Positions 46,300 through 57,920 of a stretch of 64,000 nucleotides of DNA are shown piece by piece (the stretch's first letter is position 1; every line of letters starts with the position of its first letter). The position numbers were made by a program, and so were the translations under genes. This DNA is from Dichotomocladium elegans (lineage: Eukaryota; Mucoromycota; Mucoromycetes; Mucorales; Lichtheimiaceae): NCBI GenBank assembly GCA_025716815.1, contig JAIXMN010000006.1, positions 1,550,001-1,614,000 of the forward strand, read 5' to 3'. Below the pieces are notes generated by a model, which was not told the origin of the DNA, ran no database searches, and was given only the letters and a program-made list of their open reading frames with translations.

Positions 46300-48789
46300 T
46301 CACTTTCGAGCAAGTGTGGTAATGTCATGTCGGCCGCTGCAGCATTGGCGCACGTTGACCATATCATCAGACTCATCAGCCTCATTCTCCTCTTGGTGGG
46401 ACTTGGTCAGAACCAAGAAGACACTCATCAAATGCTGATTAGTGATGTTCTTGATGCTGCAGCTAAACTTGTTCTTAAATCCGTTAATGTTATGTGTGTG
46501 CGACAGCGCTGTGCCCCAACGCTGCTGTGTAGGCGATGGTAGATAGGATGCCACCTCATGTGATGTTGAGACAGGTGCTGTCTTTTTACCTAACGAGAAG
46601 CGCAAAGCCTGTAAACGAGTCGATAATGAGTGCCCCCATTATTCATATATATATGAGAAAGTATTATAAACTGTAGATACGTACGACTAACCACTGATGG
46701 TGCTGGTTAGGATCTTCGGCATGCACCACAATATCTCGTTCGGATGTTCGGATCAGAAGACTGAATGGTACAACAAGACAATGGTTAGATCCCGGTATAT
46801 TCCAAACATCTCGAAGTAAGGCTATTGGGTATATGGCGAAGAGTTCGCACGAGTAAGCAAATACATACGACTGTTCCTTTTTGCATTCTTTTGAATAGAC
46901 ACACCTCGCTTTAGTTTTGATTTATCATCCGTGCTATCCGGCTGGGATTTGCTCCAGAAAAGTGTACAGGTATAGGGATGAATCCAGAAGTATCTTTTGT
47001 TACACTTGCTATGAGAAGTGTTACTTCTCCTGCAGCTGATATCACCGGCATTCTTCTTCTTACTAGTCATGGAAAGTGTGTTGCTCCGAGTATACTTCCA
47101 TAACCAGTCGCCCACCATGGCCTGGGTGACAGACTGAACAAGGTCCGGATTTGCAAAGATGTCATCCAGAACCGCAGCTTTATTTTCGTTACAGATGTCG
47201 TTGAAGGGCATGGATGCTGCGGTGGGTGTTGTGGAGACGCGACTGTCATTATACTCGCATTTGCTTTGGAGAGCAGTATCGGCGACGGAGGGCGCATCCG
47301 GTTGATTACTAGCCATGTCCATCGTGGTACCAGTACGGCAGATAGCGGGGACAGTGTCCTCAGAAGTGTTCTGCGACAATGAAGCAGCTGTTCGCTCCAC
47401 GGAGGAAAACGATAGAGTAAGAGGAGGTGCATGGTGACAGACCGAGCTGGCATTGACATTGAAGGGAAGTTTATTGGTCACACCTTGCCTGATTATTAAA
47501 CTTGTTCGGCGGATTAGGCCAAGATAGCTACGTTTTTTTTGCGCGTCAGGAGAGAGCACCATGTTGCATTGAGCTTCAGAATCCATGTAAGGACGACATG
47601 GATATGTAGTACTATCGGGCAATCGTTTGTCGTGTGTTTGCGTTGCCTTGACTTCTCCATTGGACATCGGCATAGTTTGTGTTCCTTTATGGTAGTAAGG
47701 AGCTGCTACAGCTCCTTCTTCTTTTGTTATGTCTTTATTATGGTGCTGTTGCTGCATGATTTCGCTAAAAAGCGTAAGACGAGATGGTTTGGGTGGTTCG
47801 ACATTCTGTTGGTAGTCATCATGGTTATCGCGGCTACTGTGCTTATAGATGTGTGCTTTAAGAGTAGCTAAATCTTGATGAAATTCTGGTGCTGACAGTG
47901 CTTCAATCGTATTCTGGCACTCGGCGAGTAGATTTGATGTTTCGATTCGCTCGAGCTTTTCCTTGTGGTATAAGGACCATAGGTCGGTGATGATGCAATC
48001 GGCGTGGGTCAGCGATTGCCGAAGTACTTCCAATTCTTTTGAAGAGGTATGCGTGGGCGTAGATACCGCCGCAACGCAGGTGCGAGCATCTGGTTTTCTT
48101 ATTGCGATTGATTGGGTTTGCTGGCATTGACTATTAATTTCGTTCTCCAATCGCTTTTGCAGACTGCAGTTTTCCTTTTTGAGAATGCGCAGCTCCCGCA
48201 AGAGTCGGCTGCGGGTGCAATCCAGTATGCGTACATCTTTGTCCTCCTGGGCCTTGATATTCTCTATGTCTTCAACTTGGCGTCTCTCTTTTCGGTACTC
48301 TGCTGTGATCCGGGCGATCTGCGCATCTTTTAGATCGAGCTGATTTTGAATATCTTGTAGGGTGATTTGGAGACGCCAGTTTTCTTCCTTGTACCGGTCT
48401 ACAGAGATTAGCAAGCAACACGAAAGCTACATATGTGAGGGAGGCTCCTTCTGCAGAATAGCACTCAGCTTAACGTACCCAGGTCTTCTTTGAGATGTCT
48501 TGACCGGAGAGCTAAACCCAACTTTTCTTCTTGAGCGGCTTCAAGTATAGCTTCCATTTGTACGAGGTCTTTGTGTCGGTCGAGTTGGGTTTGTATACTA
48601 CGTATTTCTGCAACGGGTGAGTTGCCGATCGTAGTCCTGGAAAGATGCTGAGGAAAACCATCGAGGCCATTCTAAGTCATTGATAGATAACCGTTTTTGG
48701 TCAGAGATCAAGAATAGATGATAAAAAAAAAGTTGGCAGAATGTGTCAAGTCAAGTCACCATTATGTTTATGTCCTCTTCGCTATCCAT
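46300..48789 (-). CDS. Num1/Mcp5/ApsA-like cell-cortex protein with PH domain
   Basis: Five exons on the minus strand: 48789-48760, 48671-48479, 48398-46869, 46821-46685, 46608-46300; 732 residues. The N-terminal ~30-190 is coiled coil (LQDIQNQLDLKDAQIARIT and similar). The C-terminal PH domain of the Mcp5/Num1 type begins near 485 (VGDWLWKYTR), continues with KRYFWIHPYTCTLFWS and SLLIRTSERDIVVHAEDP, and ends at HQWLVALRF; two introns interrupt it. Such proteins bind cortical phosphoinositides and anchor dynein or mitochondria to the membrane for nuclear and organelle positioning. The protein is much shorter than yeast Num1 and lacks its long repeats. A ~95-residue extension after the PH domain is unrecognised. 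The first exon codes for 10 residues and is inferred from splice signals; a further upstream exon cannot be excluded. Confidence 0.8.
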
Positions 48790-49228
48790 ACTCGTGTCTG
48801 CTTCTCTTCTTTGCTAGTTATGTAGAGGGGTAAGGGGGAAAGAGAGGAATACAATGAGTGTCATATGAAAAGTGGACTTGTTTACACACCAATGGTGGTC
48901 GAGGAGCAGCTGTCGCAGAACGGAAAGAAAGAGAAAGAAAGATAGGAATTAGGAAATCATGCGGTGATTGGGCTTTAATGCAGGCAGGTATGAGCAGCCT
49001 GGAGTGTTTAAGCGTCTTACTCGATTAGGCTGAATGGAGGGCGGGAGAGAGAGAGACACCTCTCTGCGGGGTTAAATTTTAGCCAGCTATCGCAGGTTTG
49101 TTCGCGTTGATCTTTAATTCCAAACTTTCACGAAACCGTTATGCACAGAGTAAAAGAAATAGTACCTCCCACCTGCTGCGTTATAGTAATTCCCAGGTTT
49201 CGCATAGGGAAAAGCAGCACGTTACGCG
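48790..49228. promoter_or_regulatory. Divergent promoter Num1-like / Csm1
   Basis: About 440 bases between two opposing start codons. A purine-rich GGGAGAGAGAGAGA stretch lies near 49040. No named element is recognised, but a shared promoter is likely from spacing alone. Confidence 0.4.
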
Positions 49229-50646
49229 ATGCGGCTTCGGTCACAAGGCCTCATAGATTCAGATGAAGACGATGTTATAGAACGTAGGCGTGCAATTCCT
49301 AGTTCTGATCAATCGACGCTTTTAATGATTTTTATACATCCCCTTTCCAGCAAACTATCCCACACAGACACCGAGAAGGGTCATAAATCAAACTGATTAT
49401 CGACGGAATGGAAACCAAGCTGATCACAATCGTATGTTCCCGATGCAATCCACGAGAAATGGTTGTCCTCATTACAATTGACGCGATCAATATAAGACAC
49501 ATTCAGAGATCCGATCTTAGGTAGCGATTATGACAGCGCGGTCCGGGCGCCTGTAAATCCACGTACACCCGGACGGAACACCCAAGACCAATACGGCCCG
49601 CCCAGCGATGACGATTTCCTCATGGACGATGTGCGACCATCTTTACCTACATCCAAAGGGTATCCAGTCTCCTCCTCCTTACCCTTTGATTTCCGGCATG
49701 AGTCTAGCGATGGTACATCAGCAAAACCATCCCTCTCGGTGAATGATATGTATAAGCGAATAAAGCAGGTACTTTTGCAGATTCTTTCTTTCATTAACCA
49801 AGCGAGCTGTACAAATACCTGCCTGTTGACATGCATTAAAAAACCAGCTCGAGCAAGTCCAAAAAGATTTCGATGCACTTGTCCGACTACGATTCACGGA
49901 GCCTGAGGAAATTTATAAGCGATACGAAGCAGCGACGTCACAGCAACTCAAAGGTGAGGAGAGGATGGAGGGATAGAAGGACGATATGAAGTAATGCTTG
50001 TTTTCTTTTCTAGATGCGGATAATTATATAAAGGACATGGAAGAGAGATTAGCGGAAAAAGACGAGGAGATTGCGCAACTCAGAGAACAACTTCATACTG
50101 CTAAAAATGATACTTCCCAGGCTAAGGAAAAACAACAACTTATCATGCAAAACGAGCGCCTCTCGGCCGAGCTTGCGCTTCTTAGGCAGTCAGGCAAGCT
50201 ATTACGCAGCCGAAGGAGAAACTTGTCGGTTAGCTAACATTCCGCTTTTTTTGGGGGGGGTATTATACAGACAATAGCTCGACAAGGAACCTCGCGCAGA
50301 TAAAATACATGTTTGAAGAACTCACAGGCCTATTAATCAGCTACGTCAAGGTGACACCTGAAGGCGAATCTTATAATTGCGTTCAAACAGGAAAACATGG
50401 GAGTAAGTTGACTATTCATGAAACGCCGTTGAGTACACTATCTTATTCCTGTCAATAGCGATCCAATTCAATCTGGTTAAGTCAACCGAATCACCTGATG
50501 AGCTCCGTTATATACCCTTGCTGGATCGGAAACGTGAAGCCGAACTCATATCCAAACTTCCCGAATACCTTGTGAATGAGATCCTTTTCAGTAAAGACAA
50601 GGCCAACGTTTTTCATCTCAGACTACGGAATGCACTCAATCAATGA
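49229..50646 (+). CDS. Monopolin subunit Csm1/Pcs1
   Basis: Seven exons: 49229-49283, 49351-49431, 49521-49768, 49848-49953, 50014-50193, 50271-50402, 50459-50646; 329 residues. The N-terminal ~145 residues are polar and disordered, ~150-215 is coiled coil (MEERLAEKDEEIAQLREQL), and the C-terminal ~100 residues match the Csm1/Pcs1 globular domain: IQFNLVKSTES, then LRYIPLLDRKREAELISKLP and YLVNEILFSKDKANVFHLRL. Csm1 (budding yeast monopolin) and Pcs1 (fission yeast) clamp kinetochore microtubule sites and act at rDNA. Intron 5 has a GC donor (CAG|GCAAGC); no GT donor gives the right phase. Exons 1-3 are joined by phase and splice consensus, with little family support, so the N terminus is less sure. 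Confidence 0.82.
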
Positions 50647-51155
50647 ACAAATACAAATATGAACGCTACTCTCTGCCAGTACACTTCGCGATTCCGTGTA
50701 TAAGATTCGCTAGCTAATTAAAATAATGTCATTTGCTGATGAACGGTCAGCGGCCAGATATCCCCAGTGATTAGCGAAAATAAAGGACGCGTAAACGGTT
50801 ATATATTCCGCGATATGCACTGTTAATTAAGTGGTACTCCCTCGCTGTTCGTAAACCAAGCCACTATTCAGCTGTTTGCAAGCCTTGCTCTCTCGTCCGT
50901 CTTCTTTGATCACTCGTGCCGATTTTTTCTTTTACCATTGAAGCGGTTCCTCGCAACGTCCGGGCTTTATGACCGCTTTGGTACCTTTGTATTCTAATAA
51001 CTTTGCAGTATCCCTGGCAAAATAAGAGGAGAACTAATCCATCTTGACAATATGATCTTTCCCTTCAGCTGCTGGCATCCCCAGTTACAGCTGTACGACG
51101 TCGGCACTTCCCTTAGACGACCTGTAATTTTTTCCTGCTCGAAGTCCATGTTATT
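50647..51155. other. Convergent 3' flanks
   Basis: About 0.5 kb between the stops of Csm1 (+) and the DDX59-like gene (-). No feature recognised. Confidence 0.55.
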
Positions 51156-53036
51156 TTACAAGAGTTGTTTAAGTTCATTCGGCAAAGGAGTAACATCGAC
51201 GGGGGATCGATTAGCGAGAAATGCGGCAAGAGATGGTAGGAGCCGCTTATTATCCTAAGTTGGAATTAATCATGGCTAGTGTAAATATCCACTAAGAAAG
51301 AGGCTTGGAAAAGAAAGAAAAGGATTACTTGCATTATTTACAAACGATATCGCTCTTCCACGTGATGACCGTGTCTTGTCATGAGTTGGCCCTTCTGGAA
51401 CGACAGCGCGTCCTATGCGATGAATATAGTCGGCTAACGAGGAAGACATGTCATAGTTGATGACAAGGGATACGTGGACAAAGTTGATGCCGCGCGCCAT
51501 AATGTCTGTAGCAATGACAACGTCCCACGCCGGCGGGTCGGCATTCATGCCATCTAGGATAACTTTTCGCTCTTCCAGGGGCTTCTCGGCGTCCACAGCA
51601 ACTATTCGCCATGCCTCATGCTTGCGTCGCTTGAGCAACGTCCGCCGCAGATGTTCCGCACCAAGGCCGCTATCCACGAATACTAACACCGGAGCGCTGA
51701 AATACTTTGGATCATCCAAGATAGACAGCAGACGCTTGGCCTTGCTGGCGTTCTCGACCCATAACACAGTCTGCTTGACATTCGGACATGCCTTCAGCGC
51801 CTTGGCTTCTTCCTTTTCGTTCACCTGACCAATAAGGATGTCCACAGGCTGAACAAGGCGCCGACAGGCTTTCTTCAGAATATGTTGTGCATCTGTGGTT
51901 GTCGAGAAATATGCTGTCTGGCGGCGCATACGGTGTCGATCAGGTAAATGCCGATCGAGGATCTCTTTTACCTGTTTCCGAAGCCCCTGGTGCGCAAACA
52001 ACACATCTGCCTCATCGAGCACTACCATTCGCATCCGCCAGATCCGAAGCATATGTGGATATCCGGAAGCGATCATAGCAACGCGACCGGGTGTACCAAC
52101 AACAATCTGGACACCCTTGCGAAGACGATAGAGCTGATCCGCCAGTGGCATACTCTCACCTCCAACAAGCAGTGCCGTCCGCGTGTTATGCAGACCGCGC
52201 GCAAGCCGTTTGAGCGTCGACTCGATCTGCAGACAGAGATCGCGCGTCGGTGCTAAGACGAGTGCATAAGGTCCAGCCCGCCGTTTGTGTTGATGTGATG
52301 CCGAGAGCGAGAGGCAGTGAGTTATGATAGGCACGGCAAATGCAACGGTCTTGCCAGACCCACTGGGAGCAACCACGAATACGTCCCGCCCAGCGAGCAT
52401 TGTCGGGACGGTGAGGCGTTGAACGGCTGTAGCGCAAGCCCAACCGGCTTGGTCGAGATTGTCTAATAAAGATTCGCTGAGCACAGAGCGGCACTCATCA
52501 AAGTTGGTGATAGGATGGGGTACACCGCTTCCTTTGACTTGTATTTCGTGTGCCTTGAGCATCAGTGCAACTTGCTCTGATGTGAGGGATGCAAGATGCG
52601 GAGGTTCCTGGTAATTTGTCAATTTGGCGTGCACAACTTCAGCGACAGACGGTTGCGTAGGGCACGTGGGATGATCCTTGCGTCTCGTCCCAGCTGCCAA
52701 ATTGAGAGGCTGTGTCATGTCATTATCGATCGCCTTGCATTGTAGGCTGCATACATCATGGTCTGTGTCATCGTTAATATATTCACCGTATTTGCCGCAG
52801 ATTATGCATGTGGGTTCCTCGCTTCCAATGCAAGCAGGACGTTGATCGGATGAAAATTGCTTGATTGGATCTTCGTTATCGGAATGAACCTCGAACGATG
52901 GTTTTGTCGCTACCATCGGATCTATGCCGATCTCGGGGACCTCAAACGCTGGTTTTTTCAATGGCGGATGTAAGGGCGAATCAAGCGATGAATGCGTGGG
53001 TTCAAACTTCCGTTTAACAGAACGTGGGATGAACAT
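51156..53036 (-). CDS. DDX59-like DEAD-box RNA helicase with zf-HIT
   Basis: Two exons on the minus strand, 53036-51333 and 51254-51156; 600 residues. A HIT-type zinc finger at ~74-100 (CIICGKYGEYIND, then DHDVCSLQCKA) precedes the helicase core, as in human DDX59. Motifs: Q-motif Gln in ATAVQ, I APSGSGKT, Ia PTRDLC, GG, TPGR, II DEAD, III FSTTTD (usually SAT), V ATDIMARGINF, VI HRIGRA. Motif VI is abnormal: HRIGRA is followed by a ~14-residue insertion (VVPEGPTHDKTRSS) before RGRAISF, so the usual second GR is missing. The intron donor is GC (AAT|GCAAGT), chosen because it gives FVNN-DNKRLL as in the family; a GTAAAT donor 9 bases upstream would also stay in frame. The helicase presumably acts in RNA metabolism; the exact role is unknown. 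Confidence 0.87.
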
Positions 53037-53217
53037 GTGGAATAAAATTATAATTTCACTGAAGCGAAATGTGTCAATTATATTGTTAGTTTTTTGGGGG
53101 GGGTGTTGCCTGTGGAACGAGGAACAAAACGCTCGGATGGGCTTCGGACAATGCGCTTAGATAAAATCGATACTGACCTTATTTCTACCCCCCTTTTTTA
53201 TTTCCTAAACTTCTACC
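53037..53217. promoter_or_regulatory. Short bidirectional promoter DDX59-like / Vip1
   Basis: Only 181 bases separate the two divergent start codons. It contains a G8 run near 53095 and a C/T-rich stretch just before the Vip1 ATG. Both leaders and both core promoters must fit here, so shared regulation is likely (inference from spacing). Confidence 0.5.
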
Positions 53218-56200
53218 ATGCCCGCGCTGTCGCCGCCATCATTACCCTCGTCCTCACCGTCCATGTCGCCCAAGACCAGAGGAAAATGTAAGTCTTTGAT
53301 ACTATCTGCTTTTAGAATTACACCATTGACTGGCGCTTGGAAAACAGACGTGGTTGCCGTATGCTGCCTGGATAAGAAGGCGCGATCTAAACCCATGCGA
53401 CACATTCTTGATCGTTTGCTCAGTTACGGTGATTACAGTATTGTTATCTTTGGTGACAAGACCATTTTAGATGAAGGCAAGTCGTTTGCTTTTTCTTTTT
53501 AAATTTTCCAATGGTCAAAACCTTCCCATTAACTCCTGTTTCTCCCCCCCCCCTCATGTAGATGTTGAAAACTGGCCAGGTTGCGACTTCCTGATCTGTT
53601 TCTTTTCGGGTGGATTTCCTCTTGAAAAAGCCATCAAATATGTGAAACTACGGAAGCCATTTTTGGTAAACAGCGTTGTGATGCAGTCGCTGTTATGGGA
53701 CCGCCGGGTGGTGTTGGCGATACTGGATGCTATGGGCATTCCTACACCGCCACGCTTAATTGTTTCGCGTGATGGTGGGCCCAAGGCTGATCCAGAAGCT
53801 GCCGATGCGTTTGAGAAGTGCACCGGCATGAATTTGAACCGGGTGCTTGCGGACTATACCGGCAATACGGAAAAAGTGGCGATCCTAGAAGATGCCATTG
53901 AAGTGGGGGGAAAGCAGCTGTCAAAAACCTTCATTGAGAAGCCTGTTGATGGTGAGAATCATAATATCAACATATATTATTCCAAGGAGAGAGGAGGCGG
54001 CGGCAGACGTCTGTTCCGAAAGGCATGTAAACTGACAATTGAATCCGCATGGCATGCCCCCCCAAAAAAAAAACTCACGAAATATAAAACTAGATTGGGA
54101 ACAAATCGAGTGAATTCGACCCGGAGCTCTCGATGCCGAATATAGAAGGCTCGTGGGTCTATGAGCAGCTGATGGAAACAGAAAACAGCGAGGACATCAA
54201 GCTTTATACGGTAGGCCCCACTTTTGTGCATGCGGAAACACGCAAGTATGGAAAATTGGGACATTCTTTTTATCCCAAGACCTTTTTTCCTTAAAATAAT
54301 TTATGCAGATCACCTACTGTTGATGGTCATGTAAAACGAAATCCGGATGGAAAGGAGATTCGATACTGCACAGAACTTTCACCTGAAGAAGAAGAAATTG
54401 CGCGCAAGGTGTCCAAGGCGTTTGGCCAATTTGTGTGCGGTCTTGATCTCCTTCGAGTAAAAGGAAAATCTTACGTGATTGATGTGAACGGTTGGAGTTT
54501 TGTCAAGGGTAGCGATTTTTATTACGACCAATGTGCTCGTCTCCTGAGCGAAGCATTTTACCGCTCGGTCCAACGACGGCCCTCGATGGTGGATACGATA
54601 CCCCCTGAAATCGCCCTGGAACACTCGTGGCGCCTCAAGGGTTTTGTTGCTGTATTCCGACACGGTGACCGTACTCCCAAGGACAAGTGCAAGATCTCAA
54701 CGCAGGCCCAACCTTTCATCGATCTTCTCGGCGGAAGCACTCAAGAGGTTGTGTTCCGTCAGAAGCACCAACTGTCGCTCGTCTCCAGGGCGGTGGATGA
54801 GTCGCTTGAGCAGAAACTAGGAGACGTAGATAAGCTCCAAGCATTGAAAGAGATCCTTGAGAAAAAGTGTGATTTGCCTGGCACCAAGGTCCAAGTGAAG
54901 CCTCAATTTGACCGTGATAGTGGGAAGCTCAAGAAAGTCCAAGTGAACGTTAAGTGGGGCGGTGAGGTATGTATACCAGGATCTGGAGGCAGACAAACAC
55001 AGCATGCCTAATGAAGGTACGGACTTCTATCATAGTTCACGCACGCCGGCCTTCATCAATCGCGTGATCTGGGTGAAAACCTGCGCAAGGACATAAACAT
55101 ATTAAACAGGAACGTGCTAGACGATATCAAGGTTGTCAGTAGTTCTGAGAGGCGCGTACGAGCCACAGGTAAAGGAGATGCAAAACATAAGCGTGTATAA
55201 AGCATCATTTGACTTTGGGTGATTGATCACAGCGGATGTATTTACTCGGCGGCTGCTTGGCAAGCCGGAGTCTATCGATGGCATCATTTCTGAGAGCAAG
55301 TCGTTGCTCGACGACAGTAACGCGGCTAAAGAGCAAATTGATGCCGTCAAACGGCAACTCAAGTCATTAATCCGGCCAGGTTTTGACATCCCGGAGACGC
55401 AACTCGCACTGGCTGGTTGGCCAAGAGATATGCCTCAGCCGCACGCAGTAATGCAGGAAATTAGTCTCATCATGTCCCGACTCCGCCAGATCATGCGCCA
55501 TAACTGGGTAACCAAGGATGTCGACCTGATCCAGCGACGCTGGTGTTGCTTTGAGTCACCCGCGCTGTTCCGAGAGCGATGGGAGAAACAATTTAAGAAT
55601 TTCTGTGACCACGGCAGCGGAGATGAGAGCGACGAGGCGGGAATTCGCAACCGTATCCATTCTGCGCCTGATCCAGCCTGGATCCCTGAACTTTATGATG
55701 CGCTCAAGTACGATGCCTTACACAACCGATCATTCCTCCAGGGAATATTTAGCGACCCAGACATGGCCATGATGTCTCCTGATTCAGAATCTACTTCGAC
55801 GGATGGAGGGTCCTCACGTGATCGTCCCTCCATAGACTCCTGCAAAGCGCTCCACAACAATGGATGTGATCTTCAGAAGCTGTATAGATATGTTCGAATA
55901 ATGTTTGATTTCGTTGCTCCTCAAGAATACGGCGTGACGGACGATGAGAAGAAGAATATTGGCCTCTTAATAGGTCTTCCGCTACTCAAGTCGATACTTA
56001 ACGATTTGAAGGACATGAAGTATTCCGACAACCCCAAGACTCGGCTTTATTTCACAAAGGGTATGGAACGTATTTCCCGATAATCCTAGACTCATGCGTA
56101 TTTTACTTGAAAAGAATCACATGTCCATGCTCTGCTGAATCTTGTTTACATGTCCGGCATTCCGACAAAAATTCCCAGAAATGCATTGCCTGAATTGGAC

Positions 56201-56625
56201 TGTAAGTGTCAAGTGACAATGGCAATTGGATCGATCCATGTCTGATCTCTTTCCATGGCCTTCAGTTTTGACCCAGATTACATTTGAGCTATACGAGCGA
56301 AATCGACACAGCGGATCCGGGAAGGAATATTCATTGCGCATCGGCTTCAGCCCCGGCGCCCACTATAAAGATGTGTTGGATATGCGCCTTGACGCCGAGC
56401 ATTGTCTGAAGGTGGCGCCACGCACGTGAGTGATATAGCTTTGCTGACGCATAATTCATCCTTTTTTCTCACTTGTGTGCATTGTTTAGAAATCTCATCC
56501 CACACTTATCACTCGATGAAGTGCTAGCATATCACAACTCATATCTCAATCTTCCCAATCTGGAGAGTATTGAACGTCAGATCGAGGAACGCAAATTGTA
56601 CTATGTCCAGGAAGATAATCAGTAG
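53218..56625 (+). CDS. Inositol pyrophosphate kinase/phosphatase Vip1 (PPIP5K, Asp1)
   Basis: Ten exons: 53218-53287, 53348-53476, 53562-54022, 54094-54245, 54309-54966, 55036-55168, 55233-56060, 56115-56201, 56266-56425, 56490-56625; 937 residues. The ATP-grasp kinase spans ~22-345 (CCLDKKARSKPMRHILDRLL, FIEKPVDGENHNI, RRLFRKIG, SYVIDVNGWSFVK). The histidine-phosphatase-like domain follows, with RHGDRTPK at 388-395. The kinase adds the 1-position pyrophosphate to inositol hexakisphosphate or 5-InsP7; the second domain removes it; outputs are phosphate sensing, polarity and cell-wall growth. Introns 2 (AAG|GCAAGT) and 3 (AAG|GCATGT) both have GC donors; alternative GT sites give wrong phase or a stop. 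All catalytic landmarks I can recall appear intact. Head to head with the helicase gene. Confidence 0.95.
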
Positions 56626-57272
56626 AAGTTCAGTGTATTAAAATAAAATTGCTCAAAAGCTGACATAGTTTATATTTGCTGCAAATGGGGAAGAGTTGGG
56701 GAGGAAGATTTGTGGAGTGGCTGTCGGTCCTTGTTGCTTTCATGGCTGGCTACATACAGATCGAGCGACGAACGAGATGATTTAAGTCTGCCATTACTAG
56801 GTTTGCTTACTGTATAACAAAGATTGGGATACTCGATTGTCCCCCCCCTCTTGATAACATATGTGTTAAAAAGTATTGATCCTTCGTCAGCAAAGCCGTG
56901 GAAATTAAGTCTGACGTTGTTGCTACATGTAAGCTAAATGGGTGTGCGTTCACATATTACATAGTTGCGTGCGTATCCAAACAGGGACGCAAGTGCTGGT
57001 ATATTTGTAGGTGGATCACTTCTGTCATTCATCACATCGAGGGCTCAGCATTGCGTGGTAACCTGATTACCAACGATGGAAGAATGAACACTCCATACAA
57101 AGTCGATGATTGGCGCTGGTCGTATCTTCTCAAAGGCCGGTGTGGGATAATTATATAACGAAGAATCCACATGGGATTTCGTGTCGGCCAACGAGTAGGA
57201 TGATTCGAAATTCCAGCGGCCATGCAGAGCCTCTTTGGCCAAATGTCCTACAATAGGACACTAAAACGTCGA

Positions 57273-57305
<33 letters not shown>

Positions 57306-57920
57306 CGTGTGTGTGTGTGTGTGTGTATACGTCTGCCAACAGATCTGAATGCTACCTTGAAGCGAGGCGTACTTCGCTTCAGTGTCCTCGTAGGATCACT
57401 TATTATATAGGCGTTGGTGAACGGGGGGTGGAACACAGCATTAACTAACGTTTCTGACTCTCCCTTCTCGAGCACATAAGCACCTCCTCCCCCCAATTTA
57501 CTCCCTGACCAACACCTCCCCCCAACAAAGAAATCAGTGATGGGTACCTCTTTAGTAGTTTCTTTCTAACACCTCCCCACCCCCATGGCCTTCTTATGAC
57601 CTACTAAATAGGACGATCCAAATAAGCACATGAAAGGCAGGGCAAAATCCTGTTACGGAAACAAAGCGACCGAAGAAACCTTTACAGGCGGTGCTATGTC
57701 GCTAAAGGGGAGAGGGCTGATAGAGACTATAAAAACAGATTTTGGGACGATTAAAAACAAAACAAACATAGATCTAAAAAGGGGGCACTGATCCACGTAC
57801 ACCGAATGGTAGCTTTTTGAATGCCAATCAGAAAACATGGTATAAAAAAGGAGATACCCTTGATACATTCTCTCTTTCCCTTTCTCTCTTTCTTTTCCAA
57901 CCTCGTTTTTTTTTTTGCCC
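56626..57920. other. Intergenic, oxysterol-binding protein promoter
   Basis: About 1.3 kb with no supported gene. It contains an (AT)n(GT)n microsatellite and several CACCTCCCC-type blocks around 57480-57580. A pyrimidine-rich leader (~57865-57918) precedes the next ATG. Confidence 0.6.
57273..57326. repeat. (AT)n(GT)n compound microsatellite
   Basis: Nine AT units followed directly by about eighteen GT units with one GC interruption, in intergenic sequence. Alternating purine-pyrimidine DNA of this kind can adopt Z-form; any role is speculative. Confidence 0.9.
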
